64,000 nucleotides of DNA from Paenibacillus mangrovi. GTDB taxonomy: Bacteria; Bacillota; Bacilli; Paenibacillales; Paenibacillaceae. This document shows positions 34,840 through 44,115 of this stretch, piece by piece. A program made the translations under genes and the position numbers. Numbering within the stretch: the stretch's first letter is position 1; each line of letters opens with the position of its first letter. The stretch covers positions 62,001-126,000 of the forward strand of contig NZ_JALIRP010000011.1 of the NCBI RefSeq assembly GCF_022898935.1. The letters are read 5' to 3'. Under the pieces are notes generated by a model. The model made no database searches. It saw only the letters and a program-made list of their open reading frames with translations, and was not told the origin of the DNA.

Positions 34840-35606
34840 ATCAACCACAATCACAGCCGCTTAAGCGGTTTTTGGCGCTGGATACGTCCACCGCATGTCT
34901 TGCCTTGGCCGTTATGGAAAATGATAAAGTGCTGCACACTGTCAAAGCCGCCGGGGAACGCAATCATTCGGTTCACTTGCTTCCTCTCGTTCAAAAAGGG
35001 CTCGGAGAAGCCGGCGTAGCATCGAGCGATGTGGATGGCATTGCCGTGGGAGTCGGACCTGGATCCTATACGGGAACTCGCATTGCCGTTACGGCAGCCA
35101 AGACGTTGGCCTGGGCCTGGAACATTCCGGTTGCCGGAATCTCAAGCCTGCAGGCTTTTGGATGGAGCGGCCTGATTACCGCTGCAGATCGGAGTGCAGG
35201 GGAGAACTGGGTTATTCCTTTGATGGATGCCAGAAGAGGGCAAGCTTACACGGCTCTATTTCAGGCAAAAGGAAGCAGCATGCCGGTGCGCATAAAAGAG
35301 GATGCCATCCGTTTGATGGACAATTGGGTGGAAGAGATCGAACGGTTGCTGAAGGAGACGCCGGAGGAACAACAGCCGGAAGGCGTCTGGTTTGTTGGCG
35401 ATACCGGTAATCATGATGCTGCGGCTGAGCGTCTTCAAGCGCTGCTGGGCGACCGCCTTCATATCACTTTAAGTGATATGGAAGGTGAGCCGGTGGGCCG
35501 GCTAGGAGCGGAACGTCTTATGCGCGGTGAAGAAGATGACGTGCACCGGCTGGTGCCGAATTATACCCAGCTGGCAGAGGCCGAGAAGCTTCTGCGGAAG
35601 CCGTGA
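34836..35606 (+). CDS. tsaB: tRNA t6A biosynthesis protein TsaB
   Basis: 256-residue ASKHA-fold protein, the inactive TsaD paralogue that scaffolds the TsaBDE complex. Signature stretches are FLALDTSTACLALAVM, ERNHSVHLLPLVQKGL and AVGVGPGSYTGTRIAVTAAK. ATG 34836 overlaps the tsaE stop by one base set; an in-frame upstream GTG is not needed. The middle member of the t6A operon. Confidence 0.95.
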   Translation: MNQPQSQPLKRFLALDTSTACLALAVMENDKVLHTVKAAGERNHSVHLLPLVQKGLGEAGVASSDVDGIAVGVGPGSYTGTRIAVTAAKTLAWAWNIPVAGISSLQAFGWSGLITAADRSAGENWVIPLMDARRGQAYTALFQAKGSSMPVRIKEDAIRLMDNWVEEIERLLKETPEEQQPEGVWFVGDTGNHDAAAERLQALLGDRLHITLSDMEGEPVGRLGAERLMRGEEDDVHRLVPNYTQLAEAEKLLRKP

Positions 35607-35625
35607 AGGGAGTCTGTCATAAGTC

Positions 35626-36144
35626 ATGGAGCAGGAGCTGTACCCGAGTAATGAAGGTCTGACCTTCCGCCAAATGGCGCTGGAGGACATCCCGGACGTG
35701 ATGGTGATCGAGCACGAAGCCTTCACGCTTCCCTGGACAGAGGAGGCTTTCCGGAACGAGCTGACACAAAACCATTTTGCAAGGTACATGATTATGCAGT
35801 ACCTGGGTCAGCCGGTTGGATATGCGGGCATGTGGACCGTGATCGACGAAGCGCATGTCACCAATATTGCCGTTCTGCAGGCATACCGCGGACGCAAGTG
35901 GGGGGAACGCCTTCTGCGTGAACTCATGAAAACCGCGGCGCAGCTCGGAATGGAGCGGATGACACTCGAGGTCAGAGTATCGAATGATGTTGCACAAAAC
36001 TTATATCGTAAAATGGGATTTAAGCCTGCAGGGCTCCGCAAAGGTTATTATTCGGACAACCAGGAGGACGCCATGATCATGTGGGCGGATCTGTCTTGGC
36101 GCGGCAGCGCTTATGGCAGTGAGGAAGGAAGCGAAGCGTACTGA
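35626..36144 (+). CDS. rimI: ribosomal protein S18 alanine N-acetyltransferase RimI
   Basis: 172-residue GNAT of the RimI type. The acetyl-CoA motif is AVLQAYRGRKWGERLLRELM; the C-terminal LEVRVSNDVAQNLYRKMGF and the KGYYSDNQEDAMIMW ending are diagnostic. ATG 35626 follows GGGAGTCTGTCATAAG. The gene is embedded between tsaB and tsaD as in many Bacillota, and its TGA shares a base with the tsaD ATG. Confidence 0.93.
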   Translation: MEQELYPSNEGLTFRQMALEDIPDVMVIEHEAFTLPWTEEAFRNELTQNHFARYMIMQYLGQPVGYAGMWTVIDEAHVTNIAVLQAYRGRKWGERLLRELMKTAAQLGMERMTLEVRVSNDVAQNLYRKMGFKPAGLRKGYYSDNQEDAMIMWADLSWRGSAYGSEEGSEAY

Positions 36145-37193
36145 TGAGTGAATTTCATAATAATGAACATGAACCCTGCTATATTCTGGCCGTTGAGACC
36201 AGTTGCGATGAGACTTCCGTTGCCGTCGTGAAGGACGGCAAAGAGGTGCTCAGTAACCTGATCGCCAGCCAGATTGAAACCCATAAAGCTTTTGGCGGTG
36301 TTGTGCCGGAAGTTGCGTCTCGCAAACACGTGGAGAATATTACGCTGATGCTGGAAGAAGCTGTGAAGAAGGCGGGTATCGGCCTTCAGGATATATCAGC
36401 AATAGCCGTTACGCAGGGACCGGGATTGGTCGGCGCTCTGCTGGTTGGCGTTGTTGCAGCTACCAGCTTGGCAATGGCGCTGGATAAGCCGCTCATTGGT
36501 ACCCACCATATTGCGGGGCATATTTATGCGAATCGCCTGGTGGCCCATCTTGAGTATCCATGTATGGCGCTGGTCGTTTCCGGAGGACATACCGAGCTTG
36601 TATACATGAAGTCCGAAGGGAGCTTCGAGGTCATCGGCCGCACTCGTGATGATGCCGTGGGCGAGGCTTATGATAAAGTCGCACGCGCCATTGGTTATCC
36701 ATATCCCGGAGGACCGCATGTGGACCGTCTTGCACTGGAAGCGGAGGAAGCCGTTGATCTTCCGCGTGTATGGCTCGAGCCCGATTCCTACGATTTCAGC
36801 TTTAGCGGTCTGAAATCGGCTGTACTTAATGTCGTCAATCAGCGTAAGATGCGTGGAGAGCCGCCTATGGAAGGCGCCATTGCACGCGGATTCCAGGAAT
36901 CGGTCGTGGAAGTGCTCGTTACTAAAGCCATCCGTGCAGTCAAAGCCTATAGTGCCAAGCAACTGCTGCTCTGCGGCGGCGTAGCTGCCAACCGCGGCCT
37001 GCGCAGGGAGCTCGAGCGGAAGTGCCAGGAGGAAGGCATAGAGCTTATTATTCCACCGTTTGAGTATTGTACAGATAATGCAGCCATGATTGGGGCTGCG
37101 GCTTATCTGAAGTGGAAGGAACGAAAATTTACGGGCCTGAACATGAAAGCCATGCCGCAATTCTCGCTGGAGGAATGGTCGGTGCAGGAATAA
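36144..37193 (+). CDS. tsaD: tRNA N6-adenosine threonylcarbamoyltransferase TsaD
   Basis: 349-residue catalytic subunit that moves threonylcarbamoyl to A37. The iron-binding HxxxH motif is THHIAGHIYAN (about residue 118), and the ASKHA phosphate loops are ILAVETSCDETS and VVSGGHTEL. A third, C-terminal metal ligand lies in EYCTDNAAMIG. Length is normal. ATG 36144 overlaps the rimI stop. Confidence 0.97.
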   Translation: MSEFHNNEHEPCYILAVETSCDETSVAVVKDGKEVLSNLIASQIETHKAFGGVVPEVASRKHVENITLMLEEAVKKAGIGLQDISAIAVTQGPGLVGALLVGVVAATSLAMALDKPLIGTHHIAGHIYANRLVAHLEYPCMALVVSGGHTELVYMKSEGSFEVIGRTRDDAVGEAYDKVARAIGYPYPGGPHVDRLALEAEEAVDLPRVWLEPDSYDFSFSGLKSAVLNVVNQRKMRGEPPMEGAIARGFQESVVEVLVTKAIRAVKAYSAKQLLLCGGVAANRGLRRELERKCQEEGIELIIPPFEYCTDNAAMIGAAAYLKWKERKFTGLNMKAMPQFSLEEWSVQE

Positions 37194-37231
37194 AAGGGCG
37201 CTGGTTTGGACAACATCTTGGTAAATACCTG

Positions 37232-37261
37232 TTGACAGCATTTGGCTCAAAACCTTATAAT
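37232..37261 (+). promoter_or_regulatory. sigma-A promoter of the leuA T-box leader
   Basis: TTGACA (37232-37237), 18-base spacer, TATAAT (37256-37261). Both boxes are perfect; the predicted transcript starts about 37268 and enters the first T-box. Confidence 0.8.
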
Positions 37262-37287
37262 CGTTTCAAATTCAAATGAATACTTGA

Positions 37288-37577
37288 TAAACGCAATGAA
37301 CAGGAGCAGTAGGGATCCGGGATATTAGAGAACTGCGGGGTGGTGCAACGCAGTCGAAGGAACCTGCAACTCGCCTGGAAGCGGAGCAGTGGAAATGCCG
37401 GATGCTAATCCGGGCCGGTCTGTGCACACCGGACAGTATACTGCTACGGTCAGCCACCGTAAGAGGCTTTGAGGGGTTTCTCGAATTCCGAAATTGGAAG
37501 AAGAGAAGCAACAAGAGTGGTACCGCGAAGGTGAACAGCCTGTCGTCTCTTGATTACAAGAGATGGCAGGCTTTTTT
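37288..37577 (+). ncRNA. T-box riboswitch 1, Leu (CUC) specifier
   Basis: Stem I opens with AATGAACAGGAGCAGTA, includes AGAGAACTGCGG, and the specifier region reads AACTCGCC with CTC at 37370-37372. The T-box itself is AAGAGTGGTACCGCG (37513-37527), followed by the terminator GCCTGTC...GGCAGGC plus T-run. It senses uncharged tRNA-Leu and would open transcription when leucine is short. Confidence 0.9.
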
Positions 37578-37606
37578 GTTTTCAAACATTGATCATTCCA
37601 TATACC

Positions 37607-37908
37607 AAACGCGATGAACGGGAGCAGTAAAAGGATTTCTGACTTGGCAGAGAGCTGCGGGTAGGTGCGACGCAGCGGCAGAATCCTTTGAATCTCGCCC
37701 GGAAGCGGAGCGGTGGATACGAAGCAATTCGGGTACACCGCATAACGGCTTGCCCCCGTTACAGGGATGCTCCAGATCTGAAGTTTGATGATGTGGAGAA
37801 TGAGGAGGGTGCTTACGATCCGGCAAGGACGGTGAGCGCCAAGAAGAGTGGTACCGCGGAGGGTGAACAGCCCGCCGTCTCTTGATGACAAGAGATGGCG
37901 GGCTTTTT
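37607..37908 (+). ncRNA. T-box riboswitch 2, Leu (CUC) specifier
   Basis: A second full T-box directly after the first: stem I start GCGATGAACGGGAGCAGTA, AGAGAGCTGCGG, specifier CTC at 37694-37696 in AATCTCGCCC, the T-box AAGAGTGGTACCGCGG (37844-37859) and its own terminator CCCGCC...GGCGGG with T-run. No second promoter is obvious, so both switches act in series on one transcript before leuA. Confidence 0.9.
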
Positions 37909-38031
37909 GGTTTGTATGCTTTTATGTGATCTGCATACAGCCTTGCTGCCGGCAGCAGTGGGCGGGTGAAGCGAAGAAGCCGTAAGTCGACGTACGGTTT
38001 CTCAGAAGAACAACTTAAGGAGGATCATCCC

Positions 38032-39582
38032 ATGACCGATAAAAAAAGAATCCAAATTTTCGATACGACGCTGCGTGACGGAGAGCAGGCACCAGGTGCC
38101 AGTGTGAAGCCGGAGCAAAAAATCGCCCTCGCCGCGAAGCTGATCGAGCTGGGTGTGGATGTCATTGAGCCGGGTTTCCCGATTTCGAGTCCCGGCGAGT
38201 TTGCCGCGGTGCAGGAGATTTCTCGCCGGTTCCAGCAGGTGGAGATCTGCGGCTTTGCCCGCGCTGTCAAAGGAGATATAGAAGCTGCCGTCAAAGCGAC
38301 CCAGGATGCCGCGCGCCGGCGCATCCATCTGTTCATTTCTTCCTCGGATATTCATCTGCAGCATCAAATGCGCAAAACCCGGAAGGAAGCAGTAGCCTTG
38401 GCACGGGAGATGACCGCGTACGCCAGGCAATTCTCGGACGTCGTTGAATTTACGGCCATGGATGCAACACGCACCCGGATCGAGGATCTGATCGAAATGG
38501 TGGAGGTGGCCATTGAAGAAGGGGCCTCCATCATCAATCTGCCGGATACGGTTGGCTATGCTCTGCCGCTGGAATATGGCGAGATGTTTCGCCGTGTCCG
38601 CGAAGAAGCCAGAGGTGGCAAGACCGTGCAGTACAGTGCCCATTGCCACAATGATTTGGGTCTTGCGGTAGCCAACAGCTTGGCTGCCATTCAAAACGGA
38701 GCCTCCCAGGTGGAAGTGACCGTAAACGGGATCGGTGAAAGGACAGGGAACGCTGCTTTAGAGGAACTGGTCATGGCGCTCGAAACGAGAGGCGACGCCT
38801 TGGGATACACGACAGGTATCACAATCGATAAGCTGTACGAAACCTCACGGATGATTAGCGGGGCCATGCATTTTCCGATGGCTTACAACAAACCCATCGT
38901 AGGACGCAACGCCTTCCAGCATGAATCCGGCATTCACCAGGATGGTTTACTGAAGGACCGCAGCACATACGAAATTATGAATCCGGATAAAATGGGCATT
39001 CCGCGCAGCATGATCATTCTCGGCAAGCACTCTGGACGCCATGCTCTCCGGGACCGTCTGGCTCGTTATGGCATCGAAATCCAAGGGGCAGAGTTGAACC
39101 AGTTCTACAACGTATTTAAGGAAGCAGCAGATCACTTGAAGGTTGTCAGCGATAATCAGCTGCTGCAGATGGTCAGCCAATCGCTGGGCAGACCTACGCA
39201 GGTATATGAGCTCGGGGATGTTCAGGTCGTTGCGGGCAGCGCATCCAATCGGGTGGCGGCAGTAACCCTGCGTCATCTTCATGAGAACCGCGAGACCTCC
39301 CATTCAAGTATGGGGAACGGGCCTCTTGAAGCTGTGATTGCGGCAATCAGCCAAGGCATTGATGCTGAGATTACGTTTGGCGATCTGGAGCTCCACTCCT
39401 TAAGCGGCGGCGAGGATGCCCACGCTGAGGCGGCGGTGAGTGTTGAGCGGAAGGGGAAAACCTACCGGGGAACCGCCGTTCATCACGATATCGTTATGGC
39501 GGCCGGTCTGGCTTATGTAGCAGCCTGCAACAGCGCGGTGCTGTCGGCAGAGGATGAGGAGCAGCCGCTGCAAGTCAATTAA
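38032..39582 (+). CDS. leuA: 2-isopropylmalate synthase
   Basis: 516-residue LeuA, which condenses acetyl-CoA with 2-oxoisovalerate as the first committed step to leucine. The catalytic barrel starts IQIFDTTLRDGEQAPGAS, carries HCHNDLGLAVANSLAA (metal-binding His pair), GNAALEELVMAL and AFQHESGIHQDGLLK. The C-terminal regulatory domain that binds leucine begins near residue 390. ATG 38032 has the perfect AAGGAGG upstream. It lies alone, outside an ilv-leu operon, controlled by two Leu T-boxes. A terminator follows. Confidence 0.95.
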   Translation: MTDKKRIQIFDTTLRDGEQAPGASVKPEQKIALAAKLIELGVDVIEPGFPISSPGEFAAVQEISRRFQQVEICGFARAVKGDIEAAVKATQDAARRRIHLFISSSDIHLQHQMRKTRKEAVALAREMTAYARQFSDVVEFTAMDATRTRIEDLIEMVEVAIEEGASIINLPDTVGYALPLEYGEMFRRVREEARGGKTVQYSAHCHNDLGLAVANSLAAIQNGASQVEVTVNGIGERTGNAALEELVMALETRGDALGYTTGITIDKLYETSRMISGAMHFPMAYNKPIVGRNAFQHESGIHQDGLLKDRSTYEIMNPDKMGIPRSMIILGKHSGRHALRDRLARYGIEIQGAELNQFYNVFKEAADHLKVVSDNQLLQMVSQSLGRPTQVYELGDVQVVAGSASNRVAAVTLRHLHENRETSHSSMGNGPLEAVIAAISQGIDAEITFGDLELHSLSGGEDAHAEAAVSVERKGKTYRGTAVHHDIVMAAGLAYVAACNSAVLSAEDEEQPLQVN

Positions 39583-39674
39583 CATCGGAAAATGGTAAGT
39601 GCAATATGGCAGTATGCCACCGATTTATTTCGACATGAGAATAAAGGCTGCCTTACAGGCGGTTGCCGAAGTGA

Positions 39675-39707
39675 GCCCTCACTTTAAGTAAAGTGAGGGC
39701 TTTTTTT
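39675..39707 (+). terminator. Rho-independent terminator after leuA
   Basis: GCCCTCACTTT and AAAGTGAGGGC with a 4-base loop and TTTTTTT. Confidence 0.9.
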
Positions 39708-39735
39708 ACAGCATTCGACAAACTTTTTGTCAAGT

Positions 39736-39995
39736 TGTGGACAAGGTTATCCACATATCAGAGCAAATTTGTGTACAAATTGACGTTTGGGGCGAAAACT
39801 GTTGGTTTATAAGGGTTTTGAAAACGGGGATAGTATTTACATTTTCATAAAGCAAAAACTGTGGATAATGTGAATAAATTAGTGGATAAAAGTGGATGCA
39901 GCTATAAAATCTTAATTTAATCATAAAAAAATGGCCCCAGGGGCCATTTTTTGAACAAGGTTATGCACTATTTATGTGGATAAGCTTGTGTACAA
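39736..39995. other. DnaA-box cluster
   Basis: Three perfect 9-mers TTATCCACA or its complement lie at 39747-39755 (+), 39860-39868 (-) and 39975-39983 (-), 113 and 115 bases apart. One-mismatch relatives stand at 39736-39744, 39770-39778, 39881-39889, 39961-39969 and 39987-39995. The stretch is AT-rich and contains no gene. dnaA, dnaN and other oriC genes are absent, so this is probably a DnaA-binding locus away from the origin. A terminator hairpin is embedded in it. Confidence 0.75.
39925..39952. terminator. bidirectional terminator, downstream of the ABC-F gene
   Basis: ATGGCCCC-A-GGGGCCAT with A-run before and T-run after; likely ends the minus-strand ABC-F transcript. Confidence 0.8.
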
Positions 39996-40086
39996 GATTC
40001 TTTTTCGAAAAATAAAAAAATTTTGTGAATTTGACAAATTACATTTCCTTGATCTCAAAGGCCTATACTTTAAGACCCAATCCGGA

Positions 40087-42036
40087 TTATTCGCTGGCGA
40101 GCAGCTCCCATTCGGCGAAGACTTCATCCAGCTCTTTCTTTTTGGTCTCCTGCTCCTGTTGATGCTTCTGAAGCGCCATATAGTCCTGATAGACCTCGGG
40201 CCTCGTCATCTCGGCCTCCAGTTCAGCAATAACCGATTCGAGCTGCTGAATTTGTTCCTCCAGAGCAGCGATCCTGCGCTGGCGGCTGCGCTCTTCGCGT
40301 TTGGCCTGCTTGTCGGCTTCAAAAGAATTAACGCCAGCTTTGTCAGCCGTTTCGGCAGGATTCTCCTGCTTTGACACCTTAGCGCCGGCCGCTTCGAGAG
40401 CCTCTTTCGACAATTCCTCAAGTTCCAACTTTTTGGCGGTATAATCGTCATAATTCCCTAGGAAATGTTCCACTCCCTTCGGATGGAGCTCAACGATTCT
40501 TTCGGCCATTTTATTGAGGAAGTAGCGGTCATGGGAAATGAAAAGAAGCGTTCCCTCGTAATCCATCAGCGCCGATTCTAAGACCTCTTTGCTGAATAGA
40601 TCCAGATGGTTGGTCGGTTCGTCGAGAATCAGCATGTTGGCTTCAAGCAGCATTAGCTTGGCGAGCGCGACGCGCGCCTTTTCTCCGCCGCTGAGCGCAG
40701 CGATTTTTTTCAGGACGTCTTCTCCGCTGAACAGGAAGTTGCCGAGCACCGTACGGATTCGGGCTTCTTCCAAATGAGGGTACTGACTCCACAGCTCCTC
40801 CAGTACCGTATTGGACGGATTGAGGTTCGTCTGTTCCTGGTCGTAATACCCGAGCTTCACTTTCGTTCCCCATTGAATCGTACCGGATTCCTGGCGGAAG
40901 CTTCCGAGCAAGCATTTGAGTAGAGTAGATTTGCCTATTCCGTTCGGACCGATGAGAGCCACGGTTTCCCCGCGGTGCAAATCGAAAGATACATGATCAA
41001 ACAGCTTATGCGGAGGGGAGAAGGAAACGGCAAGATCATTTACCTGCAGCACATCCTTACCCGACATATACTCCACGTCAAAAGAGAAGCTGGCTTTTTT
41101 CAGATCGCCCATCGGCTTGTCCAGACGGTCGATTTTCTCGAGTGCCTTGCGACGGCTTTGGGCCCGTTTGGTGGTCGAGGCTCTGACAATATTTTTCTGG
41201 ATAAAATCCTCCATGCGGGCAATTTCATCCTGCTGTTTTTCATATTGCTTCATGGCTGATTCGTATTCGGCTGCCTTGAGATCGATATAACGGCTATAAT
41301 TGCCAGTGTAACGCCTCGACTGATGGCGCTCGATTTCCACGATGGCTGTGACCAGCCGGTCGAGGAAATAACGGTCGTGGGAAACGACCAATAGCGCGCC
41401 GGAATAGGAACGCAAATAATCTTCAAGCCACGTCAGCGTGGCAATGTCCAAGTGGTTGGTCGGTTCGTCCAGCATGAGAATGTCCGGAGCCTGCAGCAGA
41501 ATACGGGCGAGCGCCAAACGTGTTTTCTGGCCACCGCTGAGGGTCGAGATCGATGTATCCGGTGCGAAGCTGCCAAAGCCCATGCCATGGAGCACGCTTC
41601 GAATTCGGGTTTCCATCTCGTAACCGCCATGATCCTTGAACCAGTCGGAGCGCATGGCGTAACGATCGAGCAGCTCCTGATATTTTTTGGGATTGTCCAT
41701 CTGGTCCGGATCCGCAATTTGCTGCTCGAGTAAGCGGAGCTCTTTTTCCGCTTCAATTAATGGAGAGAACACGTTCATCATTTCTTCCCAGATGGTGCGG
41801 CTCGATTGGAGTCCGCTGTTCTGGGCGAGATAGCCGATCGTCGTTTCCTTGGATTTATAAATTTGTCCGCCATCGTACGAGATTTCACCGGCAAGAATCT
41901 GAAGAAGGGTGGATTTACCGGCGCCGTTGACCCCGACAAGTCCGACGCGCTCCCTTTCCTGAATCTGCAGATTGATTCCCTCGAGTACGGGCTCGATTCC
42001 ATATAATTTTCTGATTCCGCTTGCTTGCAGCAGCAT
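40087..42036 (-). CDS. ABC-F family ATPase (YdiF-like)
   Basis: 649-residue soluble protein with two ABC domains and no membrane part. Walker A motifs are GVNGAGKSTLLQ and GPNGIGKSTLLK; signatures are LSGGQKTRLALAR and LSGGEKARVALAK; Walker B regions both read LDEPTNHLD. The inter-domain linker (about residues 245-300) is long and basic. A C-terminal coiled coil (residues 580-649) ends the chain. Family members act on stalled or specialised ribosomes, and some confer antibiotic resistance. The position beside tsaD-moaC-tat-gro equals YdiF in B. subtilis. ATG 42036 has only a weak purine site. Confidence 0.93.
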   Translation of the reverse strand: MLLQASGIRKLYGIEPVLEGINLQIQERERVGLVGVNGAGKSTLLQILAGEISYDGGQIYKSKETTIGYLAQNSGLQSSRTIWEEMMNVFSPLIEAEKELRLLEQQIADPDQMDNPKKYQELLDRYAMRSDWFKDHGGYEMETRIRSVLHGMGFGSFAPDTSISTLSGGQKTRLALARILLQAPDILMLDEPTNHLDIATLTWLEDYLRSYSGALLVVSHDRYFLDRLVTAIVEIERHQSRRYTGNYSRYIDLKAAEYESAMKQYEKQQDEIARMEDFIQKNIVRASTTKRAQSRRKALEKIDRLDKPMGDLKKASFSFDVEYMSGKDVLQVNDLAVSFSPPHKLFDHVSFDLHRGETVALIGPNGIGKSTLLKCLLGSFRQESGTIQWGTKVKLGYYDQEQTNLNPSNTVLEELWSQYPHLEEARIRTVLGNFLFSGEDVLKKIAALSGGEKARVALAKLMLLEANMLILDEPTNHLDLFSKEVLESALMDYEGTLLFISHDRYFLNKMAERIVELHPKGVEHFLGNYDDYTAKKLELEELSKEALEAAGAKVSKQENPAETADKAGVNSFEADKQAKREERSRQRRIAALEEQIQQLESVIAELEAEMTRPEVYQDYMALQKHQQEQETKKKELDEVFAEWELLASE

Positions 42037-42417
42037 GAACTGACTAACCCCCGTCTATGACGGAATGAAATCAAGAGAAAGAAGCTTGATTCCTTCCATC
42101 TAATATTTATGAATAAAAGAAAAGTTGATCATTGCAATTTACAATATGAATAATCCCAGTTTACATGAAATATGAAGAATTCGCGACTTGCAAGGCAGGA
42201 CTTCGGATCAATCTTGGCGAAAATGGAGCAACAGTGGTAAACTAAGAGCAAACTGAACCTGCAGGCTCTGCAGAAGTTCATGAAGCGACGAAAATTTTGC
42301 CAGATGTAGATCAAAAATGATGTACTCATTCTAGATATGGCTCCACGATGAACATAAATGAATCATGAGAAAATATGAAAGTTTACTTTTTTGAGGGAAG
42401 GCAGCTGTTTTTACCCA
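42037..42417. other. intergenic region with no recognised element
   Basis: The divergent spacer between the ABC-F gene and the 5-formyl-THF cyclo-ligase gene. It has a poor internal pairing (CTGCAG twice near 42261-42276) but no convincing gene, riboswitch or terminator that I can support. Confidence 0.5.
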
Positions 42418-43065
42418 ATGAACGGCGAAAATGCCACAATACAGGAAATAAAAGCATTGCTTCGCACCCGAATGGCCGAAGTTCGCGGTGAACTACAAGC
42501 GGCGCAGCACCAGACCTGCTCATTGAAAGCATGCGATCATGCGGCGGCTTGGCTCAACAAGAAGAGCATCCGCAGCATATTGATTTACGTGCCTTTTCGC
42601 AGCGAGCTGGACACGAAGCCTCTCATCCAGGAAGCATGGCAGGCTGGCATTGAAGTATATGTGCCCCGCTGCCGGCGGGAGGACTGCTCAATGACGCTTC
42701 ACCGATTGAAGCATTGGGACGAGCTGAGTGCAGGTGCATACGGTATTTTGGAGCCTGATCCGAGGAAGTCTCCCGCTATGCCGGAAGATTTTGTGCCGGA
42801 AGTTGTCATTGTGCCGGGGCTTGCTTTTGACATGATAGGCGGAAGATTGGGGTACGGCGGCGGTTATTACGACCGGCTGCATGAACGCTTCTCGCTCCTT
42901 GGCACGTCAGATAACTTGCCGGTATGGGCCGGTATCGGATACGGCATTCAAGTGATCGAGAAGGTTCCCATGGAAAGAATGGATGCACGTCTTCAGGTTC
43001 TGATTACGGAGCAGGATGTATATGAATTGAACAAGGAGGCTGAAGATGGAACTGACGCATTTTAA
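42418..43065 (+). CDS. 5-formyltetrahydrofolate cyclo-ligase
   Basis: 215-residue MTHFS, which uses ATP to turn 5-formyl-THF into 5,10-methenyl-THF. The ATP and substrate regions are visible: ILIYVPFRSELDTKPLI, EVYVPRCRRE and the diagnostic IVPGLAFDMIGGRLGYGGGYYDRLH (read in parts). ATG 42418 gives the usual family length; a TTG at 42391 is in frame near GAGGGAAGG, so a slightly longer form is possible. It overlaps moaC by 20 bases. In B. subtilis, rex occupies this part of the cluster. Confidence 0.92.
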   Translation: MNGENATIQEIKALLRTRMAEVRGELQAAQHQTCSLKACDHAAAWLNKKSIRSILIYVPFRSELDTKPLIQEAWQAGIEVYVPRCRREDCSMTLHRLKHWDELSAGAYGILEPDPRKSPAMPEDFVPEVVIVPGLAFDMIGGRLGYGGGYYDRLHERFSLLGTSDNLPVWAGIGYGIQVIEKVPMERMDARLQVLITEQDVYELNKEAEDGTDAF

Positions 43066-43513
43066 CGAACAGGGTCGGGCGAAGATGGTGGATGTTTCGG
43101 ACAAGGAGGTCACTTCGCGGACGGCCGTTGCGCAAACAATGGTGAAAATGGCCCCGGAAACGCTCGCGTGTATTAAGGAAGGGAAGATCAGGAAAGGCGA
43201 TGTGCTTGCCGTGGCTTCGGTAGCCGGCGTTATGGCAGCCAAAAAAACATCCGACTGGATTCCGATGTGCCATCCGCTGCCGCTGACGGGCATCGATATC
43301 CATTTTGCGGACAACGGCAATGATGAGCTTTATATAGAAGGAACTGTGAAGACGACAGGCAAGACTGGGGTAGAGATGGAGGCCTTGACGGCCGTTTCCG
43401 CTGCAGCCTTGACCGTTTATGATATGTGCAAAGCGCTGCAAAAGGACATGGTTATCGGACCGACGATGCTCAAATCCAAGACCGGCGGGAAAAGCGGCGA
43501 TTATCATAGATAG
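43046..43513 (+). CDS. moaC: cyclic pyranopterin monophosphate synthase MoaC
   Basis: 155-residue MoaC, which with MoaA makes cyclic pyranopterin monophosphate from GTP. Core motifs are ARMVDVSDK-type AKMVDVSDKEVTSR, KKTSDWIPMCHPLPLTG, TGVEMEALTAVSAAALTVYD, and MCKALQKDMVIGP. ATG 43046 follows AAGGAGGCTGAAG and lies inside the end of the previous gene. moaA is not in the window. Confidence 0.96.
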   Translation: MELTHFNEQGRAKMVDVSDKEVTSRTAVAQTMVKMAPETLACIKEGKIRKGDVLAVASVAGVMAAKKTSDWIPMCHPLPLTGIDIHFADNGNDELYIEGTVKTTGKTGVEMEALTAVSAAALTVYDMCKALQKDMVIGPTMLKSKTGGKSGDYHR

Positions 43514-43558
43514 ACCGTTTATAAACCAAACAGATGCGTAGGGTGGAGGGGTGATATC

Positions 43559-44044
43559 ATGGTGTGGAAAACAGCGATCTTGACGGCAAGCGATAAAGGA
43601 TCAAGAGGTGAGCGTGAAGATACAAGCGCCCAGGTTATCCGGGAGCTGGTGGAGGAGGAACTTGGCGGGGAAATTGTGGAGTACCGGATTGTACCCGACG
43701 AACAAGATGATATTATCGCATCACTCATTGAACTTACGGATTATTTTCAGGCGGATCTGGTGCTGACAACGGGAGGAACAGAATTGGCGATCCGGGATGT
43801 AACCCCGGAAGCGACAAGAAGGGTCATTGAGCGGGAAGTACCTGGCATGGCAGAAGCCATGAGAGTGACGGTCATGCAGAAGAACCGGGGAGCGATGCTG
43901 TTCCGAGGCATTTGCGGTATCCGCGGCCGGACGTTGATCGTCAATCTGCCGGGAACGCCCAAAGGAGTGCATGAAAACCTGGCAGCCATAATGGATCAAC
44001 TGCCGGAGGCGCTCCTAATGGTTACGGGACAGTTCCGCCAATAG
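43559..44044 (+). CDS. moaB: molybdenum cofactor protein MoaB/Mog
   Basis: 161-residue MogA/MoaB-type protein that adenylylates molybdopterin. The signature TTGGTELAIRDVTPEATR matches TTGGTG.xxRDVTPE, with Glu where most members have Gly, and SRGICGIRGRTLIVNLPGTPK-like text follows. It begins 45 bases after moaC in the same direction (GGAGGGGTGATATC upstream). Confidence 0.94.
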   Translation: MVWKTAILTASDKGSRGEREDTSAQVIRELVEEELGGEIVEYRIVPDEQDDIIASLIELTDYFQADLVLTTGGTELAIRDVTPEATRRVIEREVPGMAEAMRVTVMQKNRGAMLFRGICGIRGRTLIVNLPGTPKGVHENLAAIMDQLPEALLMVTGQFRQ

Positions 44045-44115
44045 TCAGAAAATGAAAATTCCTTTGTTTTTTTTAAAATTGTCACACTTATTTGATTTTG
44101 TTGTGATTTGAGTTA

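Noticed and set aside
39736..39995. A chromosomal or plasmid replication origin
   Set aside because: DnaA boxes are present, but no dnaA, dnaN, rep gene or clear unwinding element is near; the genes around are ordinary chromosomal ones.
42129..42329. 66-codon minus-strand ORF in the spacer after the ABC-F gene
   Set aside because: No ribosome site; translation is Cys/Phe-rich, looks random and does not resemble a protein.
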